5,668 nucleotides of DNA. Source: GCA-2686765 sp036012725 (GTDB taxonomy: Bacteria > Pseudomonadota > Alphaproteobacteria > Rhodospirillales > 2-02-FULL-58-16). The notes under the pieces are model-generated. The model saw only the letters and a list, made by a program, of their open reading frames with translations. It was not told where the DNA came from and searched no databases. The translations under genes were made by a program, and so were the position numbers. Location: NCBI GenBank assembly GCA_036012725.1, contig DASCPW010000104.1, positions 1-5,668 on the forward strand, written 5' to 3'. This document shows, in pieces, positions 1 to 4,719 of this stretch (position 1 is its first letter; the number at the start of each line of letters is the position of its first letter).

Positions 1-33
1 CAGCTCTTTGGGCTACCGCCCGCCGGCGCCTGA
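1..33 (+). CDS. Possible C-terminal tail of a rightward gene (partial)
   Basis: Reading from base 1, ten codons (QLFGLPPAGA) end at a TGA at 31-33. A strong rightward terminator hairpin begins 16 bases later, which is the spacing expected after a gene end. The fragment is too short to assign a family. The competing frame from base 3 stays open to a TGA at 282-284, but it runs through the terminator hairpin and its composition (many S, R and L) is not protein-like. I therefore prefer the short reading, without much certainty. Confidence 0.3.
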   Translation, partial: QLFGLPPAGA

Positions 34-48
34 GACCGTCATCCCGGG

Positions 49-101
49 AAGGCCTGATCAGGTCTTCGTTCAAAGGGGACTACGACCAGATCAGGCCTTT
101 T
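49..101 (+). terminator. Strong intrinsic terminator, rightward
   Basis: AAGGCCTGATC (49-59) pairs perfectly with GATCAGGCCTT (89-99). The stem continues inward through GGTC/GACC after one mismatch, and it is followed by TTTT (98-101). The T run is only on the right, so it terminates rightward transcription, presumably of the gene entering from the left edge. On the other strand the hairpin is followed by a G/C-rich stretch, so termination of leftward transcripts is less likely. Confidence 0.75.
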
Positions 102-316
102 CTCAACATCGAGTCTAACTTAAAAAGTGGTATCGTTCATGGGGGCAGGTCACCAGTAAGCGCACCAAACGGGTGCATTTACCTGATTTCATCATCTTTC
201 TTCCAACTCCTACGTTGCCAACTTCGCTCCATAGACGTCCGTGTCCAGGCTCTTCACGGATTCTTGGAGCGGAAGACGCCTTGACTCGGCGGCGGCGACT
301 TTACACTTGAAACGCA

Positions 317-336
317 CCGGACACACTCGTGTCCGG
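317..336. repeat. Perfect inverted repeat (hairpin)
   Basis: CCGGACAC (317-324) and GTGTCCGG (329-336) pair perfectly around the loop ACTC, and one further A-T pair (316/337) closes the base. A pyrimidine-rich tail (TCTTTCTTTCTT, 349-360) begins 12 bases further right. This makes a weak rightward terminator possible, but no uninterrupted T run adjoins the stem. It could equally be an operator-like palindrome or part of a larger folded RNA. Confidence 0.45.
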
Positions 337-357
337 TCCTGTAGACAATCTTTCTTT

Positions 358-424
358 CTTAACGGAATTGGTCCAGCGGAACGCTGGTCGTGAGGATCGT
401 TAAGGACGGCGAAACGTCCTTAAC
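358..424. promoter_or_regulatory. Two mutually exclusive hairpins (switch-like)
   Basis: CTTAACG (358-364) pairs with CGTTAAG (398-404), enclosing a perfect inner stem CCAGCG (373-378) / CGCTGG (382-387) with loop GAA. The same right-hand strand also pairs in GTTAAGGACG (399-408) with CGTCCTTAAC (415-424), a perfect 10-bp stem with loop GCGAAA. Six bases (399-404) are shared, so only one of the two helices can form at a time, as in attenuators and riboswitches. Neither strand shows a classic T run after the hairpins and no gene follows closely, so a regulatory role is inference. The sequence gives no strand preference. Confidence 0.3.
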
Positions 425-655
425 ACTACGGGGGCGGGGTGGTTGAGACTTAAATGACCTCCCCCGCCGAAATAAAAACGGGGTTCCAGTAATGTCGCCC
501 TCTGACCTAGTTCAGATCGGCCTTCCCCCAAAACCTGGCACTCAGCTACGGGGCCTGCCTAACCCCGCCTGAAAGCAGGCTGCTGCCGATGGCGGCGTGA
601 GAAGTCTACGCGGCACCCCGACCCGCAAGACGTCGGCTCCTGGAACACGCGTCGG

Positions 656-1450
656 TCAGGTTTGAACCTTGGCCAAGTGCAGCATGGTGTTCTCGTCATG
701 CCACGAGATGGCCTCGGGGTCGTCGAACTGGCGGCGAACCCGTTCGTCGAAGGCACGACAGGCCGCTTCGAACTCCCGCTCGCTATACAACGAGAAGGTC
801 GAGTAGTGCTGGCTCCGCGCCTGGTCCAGCAGGCGGTCCAGGCTCGCCTTCCGGGCATAGCCGAAGGCCTTCGCCTCGACCACCCTGAGGCCGGGCATCT
901 CCGCGAGCCACGCCTCCATCCTTTCGAGGGTATAAAGCCGGGACTCCTTCTCGTTGAAGCGCGGGAAAAAGCGCCCCCATACGCTGCCGGCGTTCTGCTC
1001 CGGGGTGCGTGTGTAGATGAAGAGGCGCCCGTCATCGCAGAGCGCGTGCCGGGCCTTGGCGAGAAAGGTGGGGAAGTTGAAGTGATGCGCCGCGTTGAAG
1101 GTGAGGACAGCGTCCAGAGACCCGTCCTCGAGCGCCAAGTCCTCGACCCGGGACAACTGGGTCACGAAGTTCTGGATGTGCGCCTGGGCAAGGTAGCCGG
1201 AAAGCTGTTCCAGCATGTGCTGGCTGGCGTCGACGCAAATAAGGTGCAGGTTGGGAATGTGCTCGAACAGCAGCCTGTCGTAGCGCCCGGTGCCGCACCC
1301 GACATCCGCCGCACGCACGCTCGCCCGGCCGGCCAAGGCGTTGCGGATGTAGAGAATCGGTTCCGGGTCCGTGGTCCGGACCTCGCGGTAGACGTTCGCC
1401 ACCTTGGCGAAATGCCCAGGCATGCCGGATGCCGCCGTCTCCTGGGTCAT
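656..1450 (-). CDS. Class I SAM-dependent methyltransferase
   Basis: The 264-residue protein has a Rossmann-type methyltransferase fold. The glycine-rich motif I, AADVGCGTGRYD, lies at residues 47-58. A strand ending in an acidic residue (LICVDAS, 70-76) should bind the ribose of S-adenosylmethionine. Motif IV-like LDAVLTFNAAHHF is at 112-124, and a post-motif strand DGRLFIYTRT is at 140-149. This resembles the Methyltransf_11/UbiE-like group. The substrate cannot be read from the sequence. There is no signal peptide or membrane segment, so it should be cytosolic. It lies 81 bases downstream of ino1 on the same strand and is probably co-transcribed with it. The start is uncertain: ATG at 1450 has only a GGTGA-like site (TTGGTGAAATG), while Met10 (ATG at 1423) sits just before the part that looks conserved but has its AGGAG about 15 bases away. 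A long antisense frame across this gene is a by-product of its GC-rich codon use. Confidence 0.85.
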   Translation of the reverse strand: MTQETAASGMPGHFAKVANVYREVRTTDPEPILYIRNALAGRASVRAADVGCGTGRYDRLLFEHIPNLHLICVDASQHMLEQLSGYLAQAHIQNFVTQLSRVEDLALEDGSLDAVLTFNAAHHFNFPTFLAKARHALCDDGRLFIYTRTPEQNAGSVWGRFFPRFNEKESRLYTLERMEAWLAEMPGLRVVEAKAFGYARKASLDRLLDQARSQHYSTFSLYSEREFEAACRAFDERVRRQFDDPEAISWHDENTMLHLAKVQT

Positions 1451-1483
1451 TTCACCAAGTTTTCCCGCTGAGGTTCAACGAGA

Positions 1484-1501
1484 CCGCCGCAGATGCGGCG
1501 G
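1484..1501. repeat. GC-rich hairpin between ino1 and the methyltransferase gene
   Basis: CCGCCGCA (1484-1491) and TGCGGCGG (1494-1501) form a near-perfect palindrome, effectively a 7-bp all-G/C stem with a four-base loop. In the leftward transcript it lies 30 bases 3' of the ino1 stop and about 33 bases before the methyltransferase start. No T run follows in the leftward direction (next bases TCTCGTTG), so it is not a standard terminator. An intercistronic mRNA-stabilising or partial attenuation element is plausible. Confidence 0.45.
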
Positions 1502-1531
1502 CCGCCCGCATGCAAGCCACGGACCATGCGC

Positions 1532-2659
1532 CTACTCCGCCGCCTTGATATCCTTGGCAGGAGCGGCCTCGGCGGTTCGCTCCTCGATGAACGCGTCGCA
1601 CAAGTCGCGGGCGACGGAATCGCGCATCTGAACCGCCGGCGACTTCATGTAATAAGAAGACGGCGCCTCCAGCGGGCCCGCCATGCCGCTTGCCATGCCG
1701 AGCTTGGCGCAGCGGATGGCGTCGATGACGACGCCGGCACTGTTGGGCGAATCCTGGACGGAGAGACGCAGCTCGAGGTCGATGGGCGCGCCGCCAAATC
1801 CACGCCCCTCCATGCGGATGAAGGCGACCTTGTTGTCGCCCTGCCAAGGCACATAATCGGACGGGCCGATGTGGATGTCGCGCGACTGGAGGCGCTCGTC
1901 CAGTTGCGACTGGACGGATTCCGTCTTGGAGATCTTCTTCGACTTCAGCCGATCCAGGTCCTTCATGTTGAGGAAGTCGGTGTTGCCGCCGGTGTTTAGT
2001 TGATACGTGCGATCCAGCGTGTAGCCGCGGTCGCCGAACAGACGGGTCAGGATTCGGTGCACGATGGTAGCACCCACCTGGCTCTTAATGTCGTCGCCCA
2101 CGATCGGCACCCCGGCCTTCCTGAACTTCTCCGCCCACTCGGGGTTGGAGGCGATGAATACAGGAATGCAGTTCACCATGGCGACCCTCGCATCAAGGCA
2201 AGCCTGGGCGTAATGCAACGCTGCCTGTTCCGACCCTACCGGCAGGTAACAGACCAGCACATCCACGCCGGTTTGGTTCAAAACACCCGCTACGTCCACC
2301 GGATCGGCATCGGCCGACCGGAATGCTTCATCGTCGGGATAGTCCGCCATATGCGGCGTGACACCGTCGAGAATGGAGCCCATCTGGACCGTGACACCGG
2401 ACGAAGGTAGGTCGTCTTCGAAGACCATGGTGCAGTTGGGCTTGGCGAAGATGGCCTCCTCCAGGGGCCTTCCAACCTTGCGGCGGTCGACATCAAAGGC
2501 GGCGACGATCTCCAGATCACCTGGGCCCCAGCCCCCGATGTCGGGGTGCATCAGGCCAGTAGGGGCCTCGATGTCGTGATTATTATAGTACGTGATGCCC
2601 TGTATCAACGAGCTCGCACAGTTTCCTACCCCTGCAATGGCCACTTTGATGTTATGCAT
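1532..2659 (-). CDS. ino1: Inositol-3-phosphate synthase (myo-inositol-1-phosphate synthase)
   Basis: The enzyme (EC 5.5.1.4) makes the inositol ring: it cyclises D-glucose 6-phosphate to 1D-myo-inositol 3-phosphate in an NAD-dependent oxidation, aldol and reduction sequence in the cytosol. The 375-residue protein matches the compact actinobacterial-type family over its full length. Residues 6-17 (VAIAGVGNCASS) are the NAD-binding glycine loop. VGDDIKSQVGAT (187-198), with its lysine, QLNTGGNTDFLN (220-231) and the SKK segment at 240-242 form the active-site core. IGPSDYVPW (264-272) and DSPNSAGVVIDAIR (303-316) are further family signatures. The last 20 residues are a loose A/E/K-rich tail. 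I chose the start at MHNIKVAIAG because AAGGGAG lies upstream at usable spacing and the fold begins at once. An in-frame ATG at 2806 overlaps the promoter -10 box and cannot be the translation start. The gene leads a probable two-gene unit with the methyltransferase. Confidence 0.95.
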   Translation of the reverse strand: MHNIKVAIAGVGNCASSLIQGITYYNNHDIEAPTGLMHPDIGGWGPGDLEIVAAFDVDRRKVGRPLEEAIFAKPNCTMVFEDDLPSSGVTVQMGSILDGVTPHMADYPDDEAFRSADADPVDVAGVLNQTGVDVLVCYLPVGSEQAALHYAQACLDARVAMVNCIPVFIASNPEWAEKFRKAGVPIVGDDIKSQVGATIVHRILTRLFGDRGYTLDRTYQLNTGGNTDFLNMKDLDRLKSKKISKTESVQSQLDERLQSRDIHIGPSDYVPWQGDNKVAFIRMEGRGFGGAPIDLELRLSVQDSPNSAGVVIDAIRCAKLGMASGMAGPLEAPSSYYMKSPAVQMRDSVARDLCDAFIEERTAEAAPAKDIKAAE

Positions 2660-2688
2660 AGACTCTTGTTTCTCCCTTATCATTCTCC

Positions 2689-2723
2689 GCCGGGCTGTGC
2701 GATGGCATCCGATGCCGCCCGGC
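2689..2723 (-). promoter_or_regulatory. Stacked hairpin in the ino1 leader
   Basis: GCCGGGC (2689-2695) pairs with GCCCGGC (2717-2723). Immediately inside it GGCATC (2704-2709) pairs with GATGCC (2711-2716), giving two stems that can stack. The structure sits in the leftward mRNA leader, between the promoter at 2805-2832 and the ribosome-binding site (AAGGGAG, about 2670-2678), about 10 bases before that site. It could influence ino1 translation or mRNA stability. I do not recognise a named riboswitch class here. Confidence 0.4.
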
Positions 2724-2804
2724 TCAACAAAAACACAACCAAAACCACCCTGCTCCGCAGGAAAATGGAGCGGCATTTCCCAAGCAATATTTCGAAGATC
2801 AGCC

Positions 2805-2832
2805 ATTATACCTTATTCCGCCCCGTTCACAA
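2805..2832 (-). promoter_or_regulatory. Sigma-70-type promoter for ino1
   Basis: Read leftward, TTGTGA (-35, complement of 2827-2832) is followed by a 16-base spacer and a perfect TATAAT (-10, complement of 2805-2810). Transcription should begin near 2798, leaving a leader of about 140 bases before the ino1 ATG. This placement also rules out the longer ino1 reading frame beginning at 2806, whose ATG shares bases with the -10 box. Confidence 0.65.
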
Positions 2833-3042
2833 TGGAGCCCCCGGCTCGCCCAGGTGGAGTTGTCCCAAGCACCGGCGCGCCGTCGCGAAACGTCCGCTCC
2901 TGGCTAGATTCGGCTGTCAGGGCTACCCCTGAATAACTTCCGCATTTTGGGGGCTAAGCGGACTTCAATATCGATATGCCGTGTCCATCCAGGGCACTTG
3001 TCACACACCAAACCGCCCTATTTAGCGTTGACGTTTACCCGT
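2833..3042. other. Intergenic stretch upstream of the ino1 promoter
   Basis: I see no gene here. Short rightward frames that cross 2546-2936 are antisense to the ino1 start and leader and have no ribosome-binding site. Base composition falls from GC-rich near 2880 to much less so after 2937. This marks the edge of the accessory-looking zone that runs to about 3873. Confidence 0.4.
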
Positions 3043-3056
3043 TTTTACCCAGTTTT
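3043..3056 (+). repeat. Left copy of a 14-bp inverted repeat
   Basis: TTTTACCCAGTTTT here is the exact reverse complement of 3688-3701. It overlaps a short tandem motif: TTTACCC at 3034-3040 and again at 3044-3050, each followed by a run of T. It ends 14 bases before the tRNA 3' fragment at 3071. Short A/T-rich repeats beside an attachment core resemble arm-type binding sites of tyrosine integrases; that role is inferred. Confidence 0.6.
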
Positions 3057-3070
3057 TGCCTTGATTTGAC

Positions 3071-3108
3071 CGAATAGGTCGTGAGTTCGAATCTCGCCGG
3101 GTGCGCCA
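3071..3108 (+). pseudogene. 3' part of an elongator tRNA (attachment-site scar)
   Basis: A complete T arm is present: stem GTGAG (3081-3085), loop TTCGAAT (3086-3092) and stem CTCGC (3093-3097). It is followed by acceptor strand CGGGTGC (3098-3104), discriminator G (3105) and encoded CCA (3106-3108). AGGTC (3076-3080) fits a five-base variable loop. The matching 5' acceptor strand (GCACCCG) and the D and anticodon arms are absent upstream, so this is a 3' fragment and not a working tRNA. The acceptor and variable loop resemble bacterial tRNA-Arg, but the anticodon is missing and identity is unproven. Such fragments arise when integrative elements insert at tRNA 3' ends. Confidence 0.75.
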
Positions 3109-3117
3109 TTTTAAAAC

Positions 3118-3150
3118 AAAGGGTTGTCCTTTAGGGGTCAGCCCTTTTTT
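3118..3150 (+). terminator. Intrinsic terminator behind the tRNA fragment
   Basis: AAAGGGTTG (3118-3126) pairs over nine positions with CAGCCCTTT (3139-3147), with one T-G wobble, and TTTTTT occupies 3145-3150. It starts ten bases after the CCA, the usual position of a tRNA gene's own terminator. This suggests the original downstream flank of the tRNA is preserved to the right of the fragment. Confidence 0.8.
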
Positions 3151-3156
3151 CTTGTC

Positions 3157-3174
3157 TAGCAACAAATTAGCAAC
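3157..3174 (+). repeat. Short direct repeat TAGCAAC
   Basis: TAGCAAC occurs at 3157-3163 and again at 3168-3174, separated by four bases. It lies just past the terminator of the tRNA fragment. Short spaced direct repeats near attachment sites can bind excisionase or integrase, but seven bases can recur by chance. Confidence 0.3.
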
Positions 3175-3236
3175 CCGTAGAGGCTGTTTTCGGCTCTATA
3201 TGATGGGTTTTCTGCCTAGAGTATGGGAACGCGCCC

Positions 3237-3443
3237 GTGTGGGCCGGAAAATGGCTTGTAGGGGAAGATTTTGATGTGAACATGGGGGACGGTAGGACCC
3301 TGATTGTGAAATTGGGTTGCCGTGAACCCCATGAGAACACTTGTCCCATTTCATGTGCCGTCCATGTCACATGGACTAACCAACACCAGACAGGACTGGG
3401 CAATAAAGGCCCGGATTTCATAGCTTTAGACGGCACAGGCTAA
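3237..3443 (+). CDS. Hypothetical small protein, uncertain
   Basis: This 68-codon frame begins at GTG and ends at TAA (3441-3443). The product is mixed and globular in composition (for example GRTLIVKLGCR and VHVTWTNQH), with three cysteines and no membrane segment or signal peptide. I do not recognise it. Neither the GTG nor the in-frame ATG at 3282 has a good ribosome-binding site, and the frame is open only from 3204. An 89-codon frame on the opposite strand (3167-3436) covers the same bases. That product is rich in S, P and T, as shadow frames often are, so I favour the + strand if either is real. It lies between the two tRNA 3' scars, in DNA less GC-rich than the core genes, so it may be accessory or simply non-coding. 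Confidence 0.25.
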   Translation: MWAGKWLVGEDFDVNMGDGRTLIVKLGCREPHENTCPISCAVHVTWTNQHQTGLGNKGPDFIALDGTG

Positions 3444-3470
3444 GATACGCCATATAGACCTATTTCGGGC

Positions 3471-3504
3471 AAGAAGAAACCCGCTAACTCATTGAGTTAA
3501 CGGG
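3471..3504 (-). terminator. Intrinsic terminator behind the tRNA-fMet fragment
   Basis: CCCG (3480-3483) pairs with CGGG (3501-3504) and TAACTC (3485-3490) with GAGTTA (3494-3499), with one C-A mismatch and loop ATT. Read leftward the stem is followed by TTTCTTCTT (complement of 3471-3479). It lies eight bases past the CCA of the tRNA-fMet fragment and is evidently that tRNA's own terminator. Confidence 0.8.
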
Positions 3505-3512
3505 CTTAAATT

Positions 3513-3533
3513 TGGTTGCGGGGGCAGGATTTG
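3513..3533 (-). pseudogene. 3' end of initiator tRNA-fMet (attachment-site scar)
   Basis: Read leftward this gives the end of the T loop (CAAAT), T-stem strand CCTGC, acceptor strand CCCCGCA, discriminator A and CCA. CCCCGCA-A-CCA is the hallmark end of bacterial initiator tRNA, where A72 faces C1 without pairing. Identity stops inside the T loop at 3533: the expected 5' T-stem strand is absent (3536-3540 cannot pair), and no D or anticodon arm follows. It is therefore a short 3' duplicate, as left at one end of an element integrated into tRNA-fMet. The terminator to its left is retained, so the original chromosomal flank lies left and the foreign side lies right. Confidence 0.75.
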
Positions 3534-3579
3534 GTCAAGACCCTACAATCCGTCAAGAGGTATGAAGGTTCTACTAAAG

Positions 3580-3611
3580 TGATTGCGGGGGCCTAATTGA
3601 TGACCTACGAC
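3580..3611 (-). pseudogene. Degenerate second tRNA-fMet 3'-end-like segment
   Basis: TGATTGCGGGGGC (3580-3592) matches the fMet scar at 3513-3525 at 12 of 13 positions. Further right, GACCTACGAC (3602-3611) reads leftward as GTCGTAGGTC, close to the variable loop and 5' T-stem strand of initiator tRNA. The bases between are scrambled. It may be an older, decayed attachment scar from the same tRNA, but the match is short and chance cannot be excluded. Confidence 0.3.
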
Positions 3612-3687
3612 GAAGACCCGTTCCGGCGTAGGCCGAGAAAATCCACGGCGACGTGAAAATGACGCGAGAGATGCGTCTGGATAACGG

Positions 3688-3701
3688 AAAACTGGGTAAA
3701 A
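3688..3701 (-). repeat. Right copy of the 14-bp inverted repeat
   Basis: AAAACTGGGTAAAA is the exact reverse complement of 3043-3056, 632 bases away. It lies to the right of the tRNA-fMet scar, on the side inferred to be element-derived, just as the left copy lies on the inferred element side of the other tRNA scar. Confidence 0.6.
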
Positions 3702-3873
3702 TGGGCTTCCGAAAACGGCCAAATTACCAAAATCGCGCTGTCAGAAGGTTGCGGAGGTAAACCAATTCCAGTGGTGGTGAAATTTTTGTAAGATCAGAGT
3801 GGATTTGAAGGCTGTCTGGGAAATGTCAGTTTAAATACAATGTAGGCGGCGCCTTTCAGGAGCGGCAAGGCCG

Positions 3874-4719
3874 ATGGATAACCAAACCCGCGAACTGATC
3901 GAAAACGTGATCGCCATCGGCGTCGAATACGGGGTCGACATCGCCGGCGCCATCGTCCTGCTGGTGGTCGGCTGGACCGTCGCCGGTTGGATCAGGCGCG
4001 TCATCAGGCGCACCCTGGATAGCGTGCCGGTGCTGGACGAAACCCTGAAGCCCTTTATCGCTAACTTCGTCCGGTATGCGGTCCTGATCTTCGTCCTGAT
4101 CGCCGTCCTCAATCAGTTCGGCGTCCAGACCACATCCATCATCGCCGTCCTCGCTGCCACCGGCCTGGCCATCGGCCTGGCGCTGCAGGGGATGCTGGCC
4201 AACGTTGCGTCCGGGGTGATGTTGTTGTTCCTGCGCCCTTTTAATGTCGGCGAAAACGTGGAAGCCGGCGGCATCGCCGGCACGGTGGCGGAAATCGGCC
4301 TATTCAACACCGAGATCAAGTCGTCCGCCGGACCCGGCCTGGTCGTTCCCAATTCCAAAATCTGGGACGGCCCCATCACCAATTTTTCACGCAACCCAAC
4401 CCGGCGCTTCGATATCGCCGTCGGCATCGGCTATGACGACGACATCGACGGCGCCATGGCTCTGTTGAAGGGGCTTCTGACCGGCGACGACCGAGTCCTG
4501 GACGAACCGGAGCCGCTGGTCGTGGTCCAAGAACTGGGTGACAGCGCCGTCATCATCAACTTGCGCGCCTGGATCCGGTCCGGGGACTACGGCGCCACAG
4601 TGTGGGATTTGAACAAGGAGATCATAACCGAACTGCAGGCGACGGGCTATTCGATCCCGTTCCCACAGCGCGATGTCCATATCGTCTCCGGCGAAGCGGC
4701 GTCACCGGAGAAAGACTAG
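3874..4719 (+). CDS. mscS: Small-conductance mechanosensitive channel, MscS family
   Basis: This inner-membrane channel opens under membrane tension and releases small solutes during sudden osmotic downshift. At 281 residues it is about the size of E. coli MscS (286) and has the minimal three-helix layout. TM1 is at about 22-41, TM2 at about 66-84 and the pore-lining TM3 at about 88-120, with the GLALQGMLAN and RPF elements of the family (101-110, 121-123). A beta domain follows, with the signature PNSKIWDGPITNFSR (159-173). The alpha/beta domain ends in the classic IPFPQRDVHI (261-270). In TM3 the regular A/G packing residues are kept. AGGAG at 3858-3862 lies 11 bases before the ATG. No clear terminator follows. 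It stands alone next to the tRNA-scar region and faces the permease gene convergently; its GC-rich codon use fits the core genome. Confidence 0.95.
   Translation: MDNQTRELIENVIAIGVEYGVDIAGAIVLLVVGWTVAGWIRRVIRRTLDSVPVLDETLKPFIANFVRYAVLIFVLIAVLNQFGVQTTSIIAVLAATGLAIGLALQGMLANVASGVMLLFLRPFNVGENVEAGGIAGTVAEIGLFNTEIKSSAGPGLVVPNSKIWDGPITNFSRNPTRRFDIAVGIGYDDDIDGAMALLKGLLTGDDRVLDEPEPLVVVQELGDSAVIINLRAWIRSGDYGATVWDLNKEIITELQATGYSIPFPQRDVHIVSGEAASPEKD

Larger units (their letters stand above)
102..655. other. Gene-free stretch rich in inverted repeats
   Basis: No convincing gene lies here, but the stretch is unusually rich in local pairing. CAGGT (146-150) pairs with ACCTG (181-185) around an inner stem GCACC (162-166) / GGTGC (172-176). 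There are perfect hairpins at 317-336 and 358-424. GGCGGGG and CCCCGCC pair at about 434-470. A hairpin CCGAC/GTCGG lies near 619-637. I looked for hallmarks of RNase P RNA, tmRNA, SRP RNA, 6S RNA and common riboswitches on both strands and did not recognise any. A leftward micro-ORF of 26 codons (115-195, beginning MMKSGKC) follows a GGAG/GGAAG stretch but is not supported otherwise. The stretch lies 3' of the leftward methyltransferase gene, so it may form its transcript tail or a separate structured RNA. Confidence 0.45.
3534..3873. other. Gene-free stretch between the tRNA-fMet scar and mscS
   Basis: No convincing gene is present. A frame of 18 codons from ATG at 3600 (MTYDEDPFRRRPRK...) and another ending at a TAA near 3760 are too short to support. 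A weak -10-like TACAAT at 3836-3841 could serve mscS, but no good -35 lies at the right distance. The mscS ribosome-binding site AGGAG is at 3858-3862. The stretch also holds a degenerate tRNA-fMet-like segment (3580-3611) and the right copy of the inverted repeat (3688-3701). Its composition is more AT-rich than mscS. Confidence 0.4.

Noticed and set aside
1..101. TPP riboswitch, suggested by CTGAGA-like and CCTGATC-like words
   Set aside because: The GCG/AGGGA part of the conserved thi box is missing. The CCTGATC words are explained by the two arms of the terminator hairpin, and no thiamine gene follows.
3..284. Rightward open frame from the left edge to 284
   Set aside because: It runs through a strong terminator and a later hairpin, has an unprotein-like composition and overlaps a more plausible gene end at 31-33.
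358..404. Integron attC site (CTTAAC ... GTTAAG with an inner stem)
   Set aside because: The outer bases do not fit the RYYYAAC/GTTRRRY core, the element is shorter than usual attC sites, and there is no cassette array or integrase.
662..1471. Long rightward reading frame (269 codons) antisense to the methyltransferase gene
   Set aside because: It mirrors the GC-rich codon pattern of the opposite strand, has no family motifs and no ribosome-binding site. The - strand product has clear methyltransferase motifs.
2660..2806. Longer ino1 start at 2806 adding 49 residues
   Set aside because: Its ATG overlaps the TATAAT promoter box, and the added residues do not resemble the family, which begins just before the NAD-binding glycine loop.
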